DNA of 64,000 bases. Source: Streptomyces sp. RB17. GTDB taxonomy: Bacteria; Actinomycetota; Actinomycetes; Streptomycetales; Streptomycetaceae. Under the pieces are notes generated by a model. The model had not been told where the DNA came from, made no database searches, and saw only the letters and a program-made list of their open reading frames with translations. Where the stretch lies: NCBI RefSeq assembly GCF_009604455.1, contig NZ_WEGL01000003.1:248001-312000 (forward strand). The letters are read 5' to 3'. Shown here piece by piece: positions 19,203 to 28,158 of this stretch. The translations under genes and the position numbers were made by a program. Every line of letters starts with the position of its first letter. Positions within the stretch are counted from its first letter, which is position 1.

Positions 19203-19969
19203 GCAGCTACGAGGCCCGCTTCAAGGTGTGGCGGGGTGACGTCGAGGGCGGTGGCCTGGCCGACTTCACCGTCGAGGTGAACGACGGCGAGGTGGTCCTG
19301 GACATCATCCACCGCCTCCAGGCCACCCAGGCCCCCGATCTGGCCGTGCGCTGGAACTGCAAGGCGGGCAAGTGCGGTTCGTGCTCGGCGGAGATCAACG
19401 GCCGCCCCCGGCTGATGTGCATGACCCGCATGTCGGTCTTCGACCGGGCGGAGACGATCACGGTGACACCGATGAGGGGGTTCCCGGTGGTCCGGGACCT
19501 GGTGACGGACGTCGGCTTCAACTACCAGAAGGCCCGGGAGGTCCCGGCGTTCGTCCCGCCCGCCGGGCTGGGCGCCGGCGAGTACCGGATGATGCAGGAG
19601 GACGTGGACCGCTCGCAGGAGTTCCGCAAGTGCATCGAGTGCTTCCTGTGCCAGGACACCTGCCATGTCGTCCGCGATCACGAGGAGAACAAGACGGCGT
19701 TCGCGGGTCCGCGCTTCCTGATGCGGGTCGCCGAACTCGACATGCACCCGCTGGACGCGGCCGCCGAGACCGGCCTGGACCGCAAGCGCACGGCCCAGGA
19801 CGAACACGGCCTCGGCTACTGCAACATCACCAAGTGCTGCACGGAGGTCTGCCCCGAGGGCATCAAGATCACCGACAACGCCCTGATCCCCCTGAAGGAG
19901 CGCGCGGTCGACCGTAAGTACGACCCGCTGGTGTGGCTGGGCTCGAAGATCAGGAGGCGGACTTCGTAG
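19199..19969 (+). CDS. sdhB: Succinate dehydrogenase/fumarate reductase iron-sulfur subunit
   Basis: A 256-residue protein. The [2Fe-2S] cysteines are in WNCKAGKCGSCSAEINGRP and the following MC, the [4Fe-4S] cluster in CIECFLCQDTCHV, and the [3Fe-4S] cluster in CNITKCCTEVCPEGI. All three motifs are intact, so it can pass electrons from FAD to the quinone. The GTG start at 19199 overlaps the sdhA stop (GTGA). Its 3' end overlaps a convergent minus-strand gene by 20 nt. Confidence 0.95.
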   Translation: MSSYEARFKVWRGDVEGGGLADFTVEVNDGEVVLDIIHRLQATQAPDLAVRWNCKAGKCGSCSAEINGRPRLMCMTRMSVFDRAETITVTPMRGFPVVRDLVTDVGFNYQKAREVPAFVPPAGLGAGEYRMMQEDVDRSQEFRKCIECFLCQDTCHVVRDHEENKTAFAGPRFLMRVAELDMHPLDAAAETGLDRKRTAQDEHGLGYCNITKCCTEVCPEGIKITDNALIPLKERAVDRKYDPLVWLGSKIRRRTS

Positions 19970-20267
19970 CAGCGGGGCGACCGGGGCGCTGGGCGCGGAA
20001 CTGGACCACCATCCCTCCCATCCACAGGCACCACCCCAGGGCCGGGAGGGCTTCCACCCCCGCGCCGGCGAGCGGCCCGAGGAACATGAACAGGCCCAGC
20101 CCGACCGCGCTCGCCAGCGCCCCGTACCCCCACAGCCGTGGCCGCAGCACCCGGGGAGGGAACCCCGACGGCAACCACTCCCCCAGGACGGCCACGGCGC
20201 CGAGCACCCCCATGAACGTCACCGCCAGCACGGCCGCCACCACCAAGAACATGTGCATGCCCATCAT
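19950..20267 (-). CDS. Small integral membrane protein, unknown function
   Basis: A 105-residue protein beginning MMGMHMFLVVAAVL with three predicted membrane spans (about residues 5-27, 47-66 and 72-92) and a basic C-terminus. No known family is recognised. Its ATG overlaps the stop of the upstream phosphotransferase gene (ATGA), so translation is coupled. Its 3' end overlaps sdhB tail to tail. Confidence 0.7.
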   Translation of the reverse strand: MMGMHMFLVVAAVLAVTFMGVLGAVAVLGEWLPSGFPPRVLRPRLWGYGALASAVGLGLFMFLGPLAGAGVEALPALGWCLWMGGMVVQFRAQRPGRPAATKSAS

Positions 20268-21238
20268 GCTCCCACCAGGGCCAGGGCCTCGGCCAGGTTG
20301 TACTCCGCGATCCCCCGCATGAACTCGGCCTGCGGGAAGTCGCCGTCGGCGAGCCGCAGCGGGCCGGCCACCAGGTTCAGGTGCATCGCCAGCCGGTACA
20401 GCCGCAGCCGGTCCTCGTCCAGGCCGGGGGCGCGCAGGGCGTCGTAGTGCGGCCCGAAGCGCAGCCGCAGGAAGACATGCTCCCACTCGGCGTCGAAGTA
20501 CATCAGTCCTTCGATGTCGATGAGCGCGGGACGGCCGGCGGCGTCCAACAGGACGTGGTCCGGGCCGAGTTCACCATGGACGAGGCTGTGTTCCGCACGT
20601 GGGTGCACCGCCTCGGCCAGCGAACGCACGCGGTCCTCCAGCCGCTCCCGGGCGGCGGCGACCCGCGGGTCGCGTACGGCGGTCCCGGCGATGTCGGACA
20701 GGGCGCGGTCGGCGACGAGCCGGGCGCAGGAGGCGCCGTACGCGGTGCCGCCGCCGTCGACCAGCGCGACCTTGCCGTGGGCGGCGGAGCGGCAGCCGCG
20801 CAGGGCGTGCAGGGCGCCGGCCAGCTCCCGCAGCGCCGGGCCCGCCGCGTCCGGGTCCCGGCGCAGCGCCTCCTCCAGGCTGCCGCCGGCCAGGTCCTCG
20901 ACCACGGCCGCGCTTGCTTCGGGGTCCAGGTGGAGCAGGCGGGGGGTGCGGACGCCGGCGGCGGCCAGGCGCTCGTGGGCGGCGGTGAACAGATCGAGTC
21001 CGGAGGCGTGTGAGAAGGGGTCGCGGGGGTCGGCGTCCGGCTGGTCCCAGTAGTCCTCGTCCGCCGACCAGACGTAGGCGATCGCGGTGCCGCCGTCGTC
21101 GAGGCGGAGCCGGTAGACGCCCTTTTTGGAGCCGCCGCGCAGCCGGTTGACGGCCGTGAGCGTGCGGTGCCGGCCGAGGGCGGCACGGGCAAGGGGGGCG
21201 AGGTCGGCGACGGTCCTGTGCTGTCGTGTTCCGGTCAC
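20264..21238 (-). CDS. Aminoglycoside-phosphotransferase-like kinase (APH/choline kinase family)
   Basis: About 324 residues. The nucleotide region is RLRGGSKKGVYRLRLDDG, the catalytic loop is HSLVHGELGPDHVLLDAAG and the metal-binding aspartate lies in ALIDIEGLMYFD. In classical APH enzymes the loop is HGDxxxxN. Here the catalytic Asp position is Glu and the Asn is His, so the substrate or even kinase activity is uncertain. The GTG at 21238 is chosen because upstream sequence is not family-like. It is probably a small-molecule kinase or an inactive homologue rather than a resistance gene. Confidence 0.75.
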   Translation of the reverse strand: MTGTRQHRTVADLAPLARAALGRHRTLTAVNRLRGGSKKGVYRLRLDDGGTAIAYVWSADEDYWDQPDADPRDPFSHASGLDLFTAAHERLAAAGVRTPRLLHLDPEASAAVVEDLAGGSLEEALRRDPDAAGPALRELAGALHALRGCRSAAHGKVALVDGGGTAYGASCARLVADRALSDIAGTAVRDPRVAAARERLEDRVRSLAEAVHPRAEHSLVHGELGPDHVLLDAAGRPALIDIEGLMYFDAEWEHVFLRLRFGPHYDALRAPGLDEDRLRLYRLAMHLNLVAGPLRLADGDFPQAEFMRGIAEYNLAEALALVGA

Positions 21239-21280
21239 CGGACCCAGTCTTCCCGATTCACCGGACCCAGTCCTCCCGAT
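21237..21280. repeat. Tandem duplication of about 23 nt at a gene junction
   Basis: ACCGGACCCAGTCTTCCCGA at 21237 recurs as ACCGGACCCAGTCCTCCCGA at 21260. The duplicated unit is the 3' end of the GH-like gene (coding REDWVR), and the second unit forms the intergenic spacer before the kinase start. Confidence 0.7.
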
Positions 21281-22469
21281 AGGCCGTCCAGTCCGCCTCG
21301 GTGGCCGCGAAGTCGACGTAGAGGGCGACGCCGAAGCGGGCCCGGTCCCTGGCGGTACGGGACAGGCCGAGGCGGACCCCGCGTACGGCGGCCGGGACGG
21401 TCTCGGCGCGGGCCCAGTGGCCGAAGCGGTTCTCGTGGTAGAAGGGCAGGCCCATGAGGAGATCGGTGGACTCGGGTGTGACCTCCAGGGCCAGCGAGGT
21501 CTGCTGGGCGACATAGCCGCCGTACAGGCTCTGCAACGGCTGCATGGTGTCGTACGACATCACCGCGATCTGGTCGACGCGGCGCGCGACCTGCCCGAAG
21601 TACGCCTGCGACCACCACTTGGGGTGGCCGGTGACCGTACCCCAGAAGGAGTGGAGGGCCGGGAGCGGATCGATCTGGTGGGCGGCGACGGAGAGCACGG
21701 CGTGGCGGGCGCGGGTGACGCTGCGCAGGGCGTCCAGGAGAGCCAGGTAGTTCCGGTCGCCGGAGTGCAGGGGCTCCAGGTCGAAGTGGGCGCCCTGGAA
21801 GCCGGCGTCCAGGATGCGGCGGGTGGACACCACCACGGCCGAGCGGGTCGCGGCGCGCTCCAGGTGCATGGCGTACGGCTTCTCGGGGGCGACCTCGTCG
21901 CCGAGCCAGGCCTGGATCCGGATGTGCGGCGCTCTGCTGTGCAGCGTGCTGATGAGCCAACCTGCCTTGGGGTACGCCGACGCCGGGAGCGTGCCGTCGT
22001 GTTCCAGGGGACCCGCGTGGACGTACAGGTCGCGGATCCCGGTGTCGCGCAGACGGCGGACCAGGGCGGTGACGTCGGCGTCGGTCTTGCGGCCGTCGAT
22101 CCAGGCGTGGCCGAGCCAGATGGCGTCGCGGTCGCGGGTGTGCGTGCCGCGTTCCGGGGTGCCGCTGTAGTTGAGGCGGAGGGCGGTCTCGGCGGCGACG
22201 GTGGGGAGGAGCAGGAGGAGGACGAGGGCGAGCGCGGCGCGCCGCACTGCGCGGGCCCAGGTGCGTTTCCGGCTCGCACCGCCGGCGCGGGTTTCGGCGT
22301 CCGGTGTTGGCCCGTCGGTTATTGCCGTGTCGGTTACTGCCGCCTCGGCTGTTGCCCCGTCCGCCGGCGTCCCCTCCGCTGTCACCGCGTCCGCCGGCGC
22401 CCCGTCCGCCGTTGCGCGGTCGCTTCCTCTGGCGTCCATTCCTGACCCCCTGCCCATCCCGTCCCCCAC
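21258..22469 (-). CDS. Exported glycoside-hydrolase-like protein (GH18-like barrel), membrane anchored
   Basis: About 403 residues. An Ala/Thr/Asp/Gly low-complexity N-terminal tail of about 65 residues precedes a hydrophobic segment (ALALVLLLLLPTVAAETAL), which is an uncleaved anchor or signal. The rest suggests a TIM-barrel polysaccharide hydrolase: IWLGHAWIDG, then FQGAHFDLEPL, where a DxE pair lies at the end of a strand as in family 18 chitinase-like proteins, and IAVMSYD. Family membership is inferred from these features only. The ATG at 22439 is an alternative start. It is divergent from the gene at 22521. Confidence 0.6.
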   Translation of the reverse strand: MGDGMGRGSGMDARGSDRATADGAPADAVTAEGTPADGATAEAAVTDTAITDGPTPDAETRAGGASRKRTWARAVRRAALALVLLLLLPTVAAETALRLNYSGTPERGTHTRDRDAIWLGHAWIDGRKTDADVTALVRRLRDTGIRDLYVHAGPLEHDGTLPASAYPKAGWLISTLHSRAPHIRIQAWLGDEVAPEKPYAMHLERAATRSAVVVSTRRILDAGFQGAHFDLEPLHSGDRNYLALLDALRSVTRARHAVLSVAAHQIDPLPALHSFWGTVTGHPKWWSQAYFGQVARRVDQIAVMSYDTMQPLQSLYGGYVAQQTSLALEVTPESTDLLMGLPFYHENRFGHWARAETVPAAVRGVRLGLSRTARDRARFGVALYVDFAATEADWTAYREDWVR

Positions 22470-22520
22470 CCGTATCCATCCCGCTCGCGAAGGCGTCTAC
22501 CTGCCCATACGCTCCAAAAT

Positions 22521-24095
22521 GTGACGTCCTCCCTGATCCGCGGCCGGCCCCGGCGCGCCAAGGCGCACATACGGGTGCGGGTGGTGCATGCCGTGCTGGG
22601 TGTCGTCGTCGGGGCCGGGTGGCTGGTGTTGCCGGTGATGACGGCCGGGCCGCAAGATCCGGTTCCCGTGGCGCCCACCGGCACCGTCGCGAGCGCCGCC
22701 GCCCCCCAGCAGGACGAGACGTCCACCACCGACCTCGTGCTGCCCCTGATCGCGGTGGCCGCCGCCGTGGGGCTGGCCGGATACGGCTATCTGCGCCGCA
22801 CCCGCCGGGCCCGTACCCGTACGACCCCCGGGATCGTCTCTCCCGCCCCGCCGGCACCCACCCAGGCCGACTCCGAGCGTCAGGCGCGCGCCGCGCTGAT
22901 CCTGGCCGACGACTGTGTGCGCACGAGCCGGGAGGAACTCCCCTTCGTCCAGGCGTACTTCGCGGAGACCGAGACCGAGCCCTTCGTCCACGCGCTGCGG
23001 GCCGCCGAGACCGAGCTGGCGGCCGCGTGCGCGATCTGGCGGCGGTACGAACAGAGGGTGCCGCAGGACGCCGCGGCCCGGCGGCAGGCGCTGGTCGGCG
23101 TGGTCGGCCGGTGCGCGGAGGCGGGACGCCGGCTGGACGCGGAGGCTCCCGCGCTGGACCGGCTGCGGGAGCTGGAGGGGCCGGGCCTGGCCGGGGCGCT
23201 GGAGGTCGCCGAGGGGCGGTTCCGGGAGCTGACGGGACGGACGCTGACCGCCGAGGACACCCTGACCGCCGTGCACGACCGCTGCACGCCCGCGGCCGTC
23301 GCGCCCGTCACCGGTTACCTGGAACAGGCCAAGGACCGGCTGGTGTTCGCCACCATGCGGCTCAACGAGGCCCGCCAGTCGGCCGACGCGGGCGACGGCG
23401 CACGGGCCGCCGCGCAGCTGCGCGCCGCCGAGGGCGCGGTGGCCCAGGCCGACATGCTCGTCACGGGGGTGGAGCGGCTCGCCGCGGAGCTGCGGGAGGC
23501 GGCGGAACTGGTACCGGCCGTGCTGACCGGCGCGGAGGCGGAGATCGCGGCGGTCCGGAAGGGGGGCGTGCCGGTCCCTCTGACCAGCGGTGAGCTGCAT
23601 GCCCGGCTGGCCCACGCGGACGCCGTGCTGGCCGCCGTACGGAGGGAGCTGACGGCGGGTCCGTACGACCCGCTGGACGCCCTGCGCCGGATCGCGCGGG
23701 CGGTGGAGCGGCTGGAGACGGGCCACGCCGGTGCGCCGTCCGCCGCGGCGCTGCTCGTGGCGAGGAGCTGCGTCGCCGGGGCGGAGGACTTCGTCACGGT
23801 GCACCGGGGGGCGGTGGGCCCGGAAGCGCGGGTCCGCCTGGCGGAGGCGGTACGCGAACTGGGCGCGGGTCACGCCGGCCCGGCCGACTTCCTGGCCCGC
23901 GAGGCCCGGGACCTGGCGGAACGGAACGTCCGGGCCCACGGCAACCCGCACACGAGCGCCGACGGCGACGCGCCGGGTCTGGCCGCCGCGGTCCTGGGCG
24001 GAGTCCTCCTGGCCGAGGACCCGGACGCCGGCCCCCCGGCGAGCTACGGCGGACCACAGTCAAGGGCCCGCCGCCGCTTCTCGGCACCTGCCTGA
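22521..24095 (+). CDS. Hypothetical membrane-associated coiled-coil protein
   Basis: A 524-residue protein starting with GTG. There is a hydrophobic segment at about residues 21-44 (VVHAVLGVVVGAGWLVLPVM) and a second at about 72-91 (LVLPLIAVAAAVGLAGYGYL). The remaining 400 residues are Ala/Glu/Arg-rich helices likely to form coiled coils. The arrangement recalls streptomycete proteins with a TPM-like exported domain, but that domain is essentially missing here. No catalytic motif is visible. No clear ribosome site precedes the start. Confidence 0.65.
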   Translation: MTSSLIRGRPRRAKAHIRVRVVHAVLGVVVGAGWLVLPVMTAGPQDPVPVAPTGTVASAAAPQQDETSTTDLVLPLIAVAAAVGLAGYGYLRRTRRARTRTTPGIVSPAPPAPTQADSERQARAALILADDCVRTSREELPFVQAYFAETETEPFVHALRAAETELAAACAIWRRYEQRVPQDAAARRQALVGVVGRCAEAGRRLDAEAPALDRLRELEGPGLAGALEVAEGRFRELTGRTLTAEDTLTAVHDRCTPAAVAPVTGYLEQAKDRLVFATMRLNEARQSADAGDGARAAAQLRAAEGAVAQADMLVTGVERLAAELREAAELVPAVLTGAEAEIAAVRKGGVPVPLTSGELHARLAHADAVLAAVRRELTAGPYDPLDALRRIARAVERLETGHAGAPSAAALLVARSCVAGAEDFVTVHRGAVGPEARVRLAEAVRELGAGHAGPADFLAREARDLAERNVRAHGNPHTSADGDAPGLAAAVLGGVLLAEDPDAGPPASYGGPQSRARRRFSAPA

Positions 24096-24108
24096 CCGGC
24101 AACGCCGC

Positions 24109-26694
24109 TCAGAAGAGGCTCAGCAAGGCCTCCGCCGGGTCGGTGAGCCCCGTCTCTCCCCCGGGCAACGGCAACTCGAACCACACCGTCTTGCCGCGAG
24201 GCGTCCGGCGCGATCCCCACGCCGCGCTCAGCAACCCCACCAGCTGCAGCCCCCGGCCCCCCTCGTCGGTGTCCCGGGCCCGCCGGCGCCGGGGCTGGAC
24301 CAGCCCGGAGTCCCACACCTCGCACACCAGCGTCCGGTCCAGCAGCAGCCGTAGCCGTATCTCCCCCTCGCCGTACCGCAGCGCGTTGGTGACCAGCTCG
24401 CTCACCAGCAGCTCCGTGGTGTCGACCAGCGGCTCCAGATCCCAGCTGAGCAACTGCCCCCGGGCGTACTCCCGCGCCCGCCCCACACTCCGCGGCTCGC
24501 GCGGCAGCGTCCAGTCGCCGACGGACTCGGCCGGCAGTCCCTGCACCCGGGCCATCAGCAGCGCGATGTCATCCTCGCCGTGGTGGGTGTCGAGCGTGTT
24601 GAGGACGTGGTCGCAGACGTCCTCCAGCGGGCGGGAGGGATCGGTGAGCGCGCCGACGAACGCCTGCAGGCCCTCGTCCAGGGGGTGGTCCCGGGACTCG
24701 ACCAGCCCGTCCGTGTAGAGCGCCAGCAGCGCGCCCTCCGGCAGCTCGACCTCGACCTCCTCGAACGGCTCCCCGCCCACCCCGAGCGGCATGCCGGGCG
24801 GCACGTCCAGCATCAGGGCCGGCTCACCGGGCTCGACCAGCACCGGCGGCAGATGGCCGGCGTTGGCGAACGTACAGCGTCTGGTGACGGAGTCGTACAC
24901 CGCGTAGACGCAGGTCGCGAGGTAGACCTCGGAGAGGTCGGCGTCCCTCGGCTGGCGGGCCGCACGGGTCGCCTGCTGCACGCCCCCCGGGGTCCCCAGC
25001 CCCCGCGCGATCTCGTCCAGCGCGGACAGCACCTCCGCCGGTTCCAGGTCCAGCAGCGCCAACGTCCGTACGGCCGTCCGGAGTTCACCCATCGCGACGG
25101 CCGCCCGCAGCCCCCGCCCCATCACGTCGCCCACCACCAACGCCGTACGGTGGCCCGGCAGTTCGATCACGTCGAACCAGTCGCCACCCACCTCGGTCGC
25201 CGCGTTGCCGGGCAGATAGCGGCAGGCGATGTCCAGCCCGGAGGCCTCCGGGTCGCCCGGCGGCAGCAGCGAGCGCTGCAGTATCAGCGCCCGCTCGTGC
25301 TCCCGGCGGTACAGGCGCGCGTTGTCGATGCAGACCGCCGCGCGCGCGGCCAGCTCCACCGCCAGGTCCCGGTCGCGGTCGCCGAACGGCTCGCTGCCCT
25401 TGGCACGGGAGAACTGGGCGAGGCCGACGACCGTGTCGTGGGCGACCATCGGCACGGCCAGCGTGGACTGCACGAGGCCGCCCTCCTCAGGGGGCACCGC
25501 CTGCGGCCGGGCGGCGCGCAGGGCGTCCGCACAGGGCGAGTTGAAGGGAAAGTGGTGGACGGCGCCGACCTCGACGGGCTCGCCGGATCCGGAGAAGGGG
25601 GCGCCGGAGACGGCGCTCGCGAAGGCGACGCGGCGCAGTTCGGCGCTGCCGTCGGCGAGTCCGGGCGGGGTCTCGTCGCCGGTGAGCAGGCCCTGGTAGA
25701 GGTCGACGGTGGCGAGGTCGCAGAAACCGGGGACGACGACGTCGAGGAGTTCCCGGGCCGTGGTCTCCAGGTCGAGGGAGTTCCCTATGCGGGCGCCGGC
25801 CTCGTTGAGCAGGGCGAGGTTGCGCCGGGCGGCGGCGGCCTCGCGGGCGGCGGCGCGGCGGGCGGTGATGTCGGTGCCGAGCCAGGCGATGCCGATGGGC
25901 CGGCCGCTGCCGCTGTGCACGCGGTAGAGGTTGACGGACCAGTGCCGGCGCTCCTCGGAGCCGGGGACGTGGCCGGTGACATGCATGTCGGTGATGGACT
26001 GGCCGGTCTCCAGCACCCGCCGCAGGGTGGCCGAGACCCGCTCGGCCTCACCGCGCGCCAGATAGTCGTGAACTCCCTTGCCACGATGGTCGTCCGAGGT
26101 TCCGCCGAAGATGGAGGCGAACCGCTCGTTGACCCGACGGACTCTCAGTTCGGTGTCGATCAGCAGGAATCCGAACGGTGACTGGCCGAAAATGGCCTGC
26201 GAGGCGGCCAGATCGGTCTCGATGCTGCGCAGGGTACGGACGTCCACGACGATGCACACAGCGGCGTTGTCGCCCTCGGCGGTCCGGGTGGGCATGACGT
26301 AGACCTCGGCCAGGCCCTCCGCGCCGCGCCCGCCGTCCGCCGCGTCCGGCATCCGGAAGGGCACGACCCCGGTCCACTCCCGGCCGTCGAGGATTTCGGC
26401 CATCTTGCGCTGGCCGCGCTCGCGCAGGTCGGGGTCGATGAAGGCCTCTATCGGGTCCATGCCGACGGCGCGTGCGGCGGGGACGCCGAAGAGCTGCTCG
26501 GCGCGCAGACTCCACTGGTCGACCAGCCCGCCGGGGTTGATGGAGAAGGACGCGACCTTGATGTAGTCGTACATGGAACCGGGCGGACTGCTCTGCCACA
26601 TGGCGTCGCCGGGTGCGGTGGCCTCCACGGCCTGGTTCATCGCGCCGTCCGACGGGTCCTCGGACTCCGTGGCCTTCGCTGGTATCTCGCTCAC
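24109..26694 (-). CDS. PAS-PAS-GAF-SpoIIE phosphatase with C-terminal anti-sigma HATPase domain
   Basis: About 861 residues. Order: two PAS regions (about 40-150 and 160-290), GAF domain (about 310-470), SpoIIE/PP2C phosphatase (about 480-700, with EVGGDWFDVIELPGHRTALV and VGDVMGRGLRAAV, and metal residues in GDVMG and YTDGL), then a HATPase_c domain (N box LLVSELVTNALRYG, G2 box GGRGLQLVGLL). It joins a phosphatase for an anti-anti-sigma factor and a kinase-like switch in one cytoplasmic polypeptide. The GTG at 26694 has GGAGGGG 9 nt upstream. An in-frame ATG at 26778 is less likely. It ends 13 nt from the convergent gene 22521-24095. Confidence 0.9.
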   Translation of the reverse strand: MSEIPAKATESEDPSDGAMNQAVEATAPGDAMWQSSPPGSMYDYIKVASFSINPGGLVDQWSLRAEQLFGVPAARAVGMDPIEAFIDPDLRERGQRKMAEILDGREWTGVVPFRMPDAADGGRGAEGLAEVYVMPTRTAEGDNAAVCIVVDVRTLRSIETDLAASQAIFGQSPFGFLLIDTELRVRRVNERFASIFGGTSDDHRGKGVHDYLARGEAERVSATLRRVLETGQSITDMHVTGHVPGSEERRHWSVNLYRVHSGSGRPIGIAWLGTDITARRAAAREAAAARRNLALLNEAGARIGNSLDLETTARELLDVVVPGFCDLATVDLYQGLLTGDETPPGLADGSAELRRVAFASAVSGAPFSGSGEPVEVGAVHHFPFNSPCADALRAARPQAVPPEEGGLVQSTLAVPMVAHDTVVGLAQFSRAKGSEPFGDRDRDLAVELAARAAVCIDNARLYRREHERALILQRSLLPPGDPEASGLDIACRYLPGNAATEVGGDWFDVIELPGHRTALVVGDVMGRGLRAAVAMGELRTAVRTLALLDLEPAEVLSALDEIARGLGTPGGVQQATRAARQPRDADLSEVYLATCVYAVYDSVTRRCTFANAGHLPPVLVEPGEPALMLDVPPGMPLGVGGEPFEEVEVELPEGALLALYTDGLVESRDHPLDEGLQAFVGALTDPSRPLEDVCDHVLNTLDTHHGEDDIALLMARVQGLPAESVGDWTLPREPRSVGRAREYARGQLLSWDLEPLVDTTELLVSELVTNALRYGEGEIRLRLLLDRTLVCEVWDSGLVQPRRRRARDTDEGGRGLQLVGLLSAAWGSRRTPRGKTVWFELPLPGGETGLTDPAEALLSLF

Positions 26695-26965
26695 GCGAAC
26701 CGTCCCCTCCAGCTCACCGCGCCCGGCACCGGTCACCGGCAGCGGCTGCCCGCAGTATCCAGCACTACGGCGCCGCACGACACGGTGTTCACGATCACAG
26801 CTCGGTCCAGATGTTTTTCGGACCGCTCCGTGAGATCACTTCCACTCTTCTAACCAGGGAACACGCCCTCGAATCACGCACCGCGAAGCCGGCCGCGCAT
26901 CCGCGGCGCACGATGGACGCGACCCCGCCGGCTGTACACCCCCGTGCCCCCCGGGTGCTTCCGGC

Positions 26966-27469
26966 TCACCCCGGCACCGCCAGTTCGAACCAGACGGTCT
27001 TTCCGCTCGCGCCGGGCCGGGTGCCCCAGCGGCGCGAGGAGCCGGCGACGAGTTGCAGACCGCGCCCGCTCTCGTCCTCGTCGCGGGCGACGCGCTCGCG
27101 CGGCGGGTCGGGCAGCGGGTCGGACACCTCCACCAGCAGCGCGTCGTCCAGTCCGACGGGACGGACGAGCCGTACGCCGATGGGGCCGGTGGCGTGCCGC
27201 AACGAGTTGGTGACCAACTCGCTGACGAGCAATGCGGCGAGGTCGGCGAGGCAGCCGAGGTCCCAGCCGTGCAACTGGCCGCGGACCGCGGCACGTGCGG
27301 TGCGTACGGCACCCGGTTCCGCGGGAAAGGTCCACTCGGCGCAGTCGCCTTCGGTGTCGATCACGCCGATCACTTCCCAGGCCAGCGAGCCCCCACCCAT
27401 GTCCGGTTTCGTGGGGTTAATGGGCACATACCCGATATCCAGGAGGCAGTACCGCGCGAGAGGGCGCAC
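26966..27469 (-). CDS. RsbW-like ATP-binding protein
   Basis: Up to 167 residues. HATPase_c motifs: N box LLVSELVTNSLRHAT, G1 VEVSDPLPD and G2 DESGRGLQLVAG. The preferred start is unclear: a GTG at 27469 gives the longest form, while a GTG at 27427 or an ATG at 27400 (MGGGSLAWEV) would remove a non-conserved N-terminus. No good ribosome site marks any of them. It resembles the C-terminal domain of the SpoIIE fusion just downstream on the same strand, so the two may act on the same sigma-factor switch. Confidence 0.8.
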   Translation of the reverse strand: MRPLARYCLLDIGYVPINPTKPDMGGGSLAWEVIGVIDTEGDCAEWTFPAEPGAVRTARAAVRGQLHGWDLGCLADLAALLVSELVTNSLRHATGPIGVRLVRPVGLDDALLVEVSDPLPDPPRERVARDEDESGRGLQLVAGSSRRWGTRPGASGKTVWFELAVPG

Positions 27470-27495
27470 AGTGGCACGAACGGCGTAGGGGGCGC

Positions 27496-27936
27496 TCAGC
27501 GCAGACCGGTGACGAGCCGGGGTGAGACTTCACGGACCGCCGGGACGTCCTGGTCGAGCCAGTCCACCTCCCAGATCCGGTCCGGGGTCAGCCAGCGCAG
27601 CTCGTCATGGTCCTGGAGGGGCCTCGGCGCGGGCGAGCCGGGGCGCAGGCGGGCGGTCCACACCTGCAGGACGTACGGCTCCCGCAGCGGCCACTCCCCC
27701 GGCACGCGCTCGACCGCTTCGGCCTCGACGCCGAGTTCCTCGCGCAGTTCACGGACCAGGGCGCCCTCGGGCCGCTCGCCCGGCTCGACCTTGCCGCCTG
27801 GCAGCTCCCAGCGGCCGGCCAGGTCGGCGGGTGCGCTGCGGCGCGCGGCGAGCAGTCGGCCGCCGTCGAGCAGGGCGGCTCCCACCACCACGATCCGGTC
27901 CGGGCTGGGTGTGCCGGGCGTCATGGGCGTCGTCAT
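27496..27936 (-). CDS. Nudix hydrolase (MutT-like)
   Basis: A 146-residue protein with an intact Nudix box: GGKVEPGERPEGALVRELRE, followed by ELGV. The first strand (VVVGAALLDGGRLLAARR) and LAGRWELPGG match MutT/CTP pyrophosphohydrolase members. It should hydrolyse oxidised or non-canonical nucleoside triphosphates with Mg2+. The start codon gives the normal family length. Confidence 0.9.
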   Translation of the reverse strand: MTTPMTPGTPSPDRIVVVGAALLDGGRLLAARRSAPADLAGRWELPGGKVEPGERPEGALVRELREELGVEAEAVERVPGEWPLREPYVLQVWTARLRPGSPAPRPLQDHDELRWLTPDRIWEVDWLDQDVPAVREVSPRLVTGLR

Positions 27937-27966
27937 GGGCCGGAGCCTACGGGAGGGCGCGCGTGG

Positions 27967-28158
27967 TCAGTTGCGGACGCCGTCCCCGTTCTGGCCGATG
28001 CGCTCGACCCAGTAGAGCTGTTTGTGCCCCCGGTCATCGAGGCTGTCGGCGATCCGCTGGGCCTCGGCACGGGTCGCGTACCGGCCGACGCGGTAGCGGT
28101 TGCCGTTGTCGTCCTGCCGTATCACGATCCAGGGCAGAGAGACGGTCCCCTCACTCAT
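27967..28158 (-). CDS. Small SPOR-domain-like protein
   Basis: A 63-residue protein: WIVIRQDDNGNRYRVGRYAT, then RAEAQRIADSLDDRG. The beta-alpha pattern with VGRYATRAEAQ resembles a SPOR repeat (peptidoglycan or septum binding), but there is no signal peptide. Such small proteins are widespread in Streptomyces. The ATG at 28158 is preferred over an upstream start at 28194. Confidence 0.75.
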   Translation of the reverse strand: MSEGTVSLPWIVIRQDDNGNRYRVGRYATRAEAQRIADSLDDRGHKQLYWVERIGQNGDGVRN

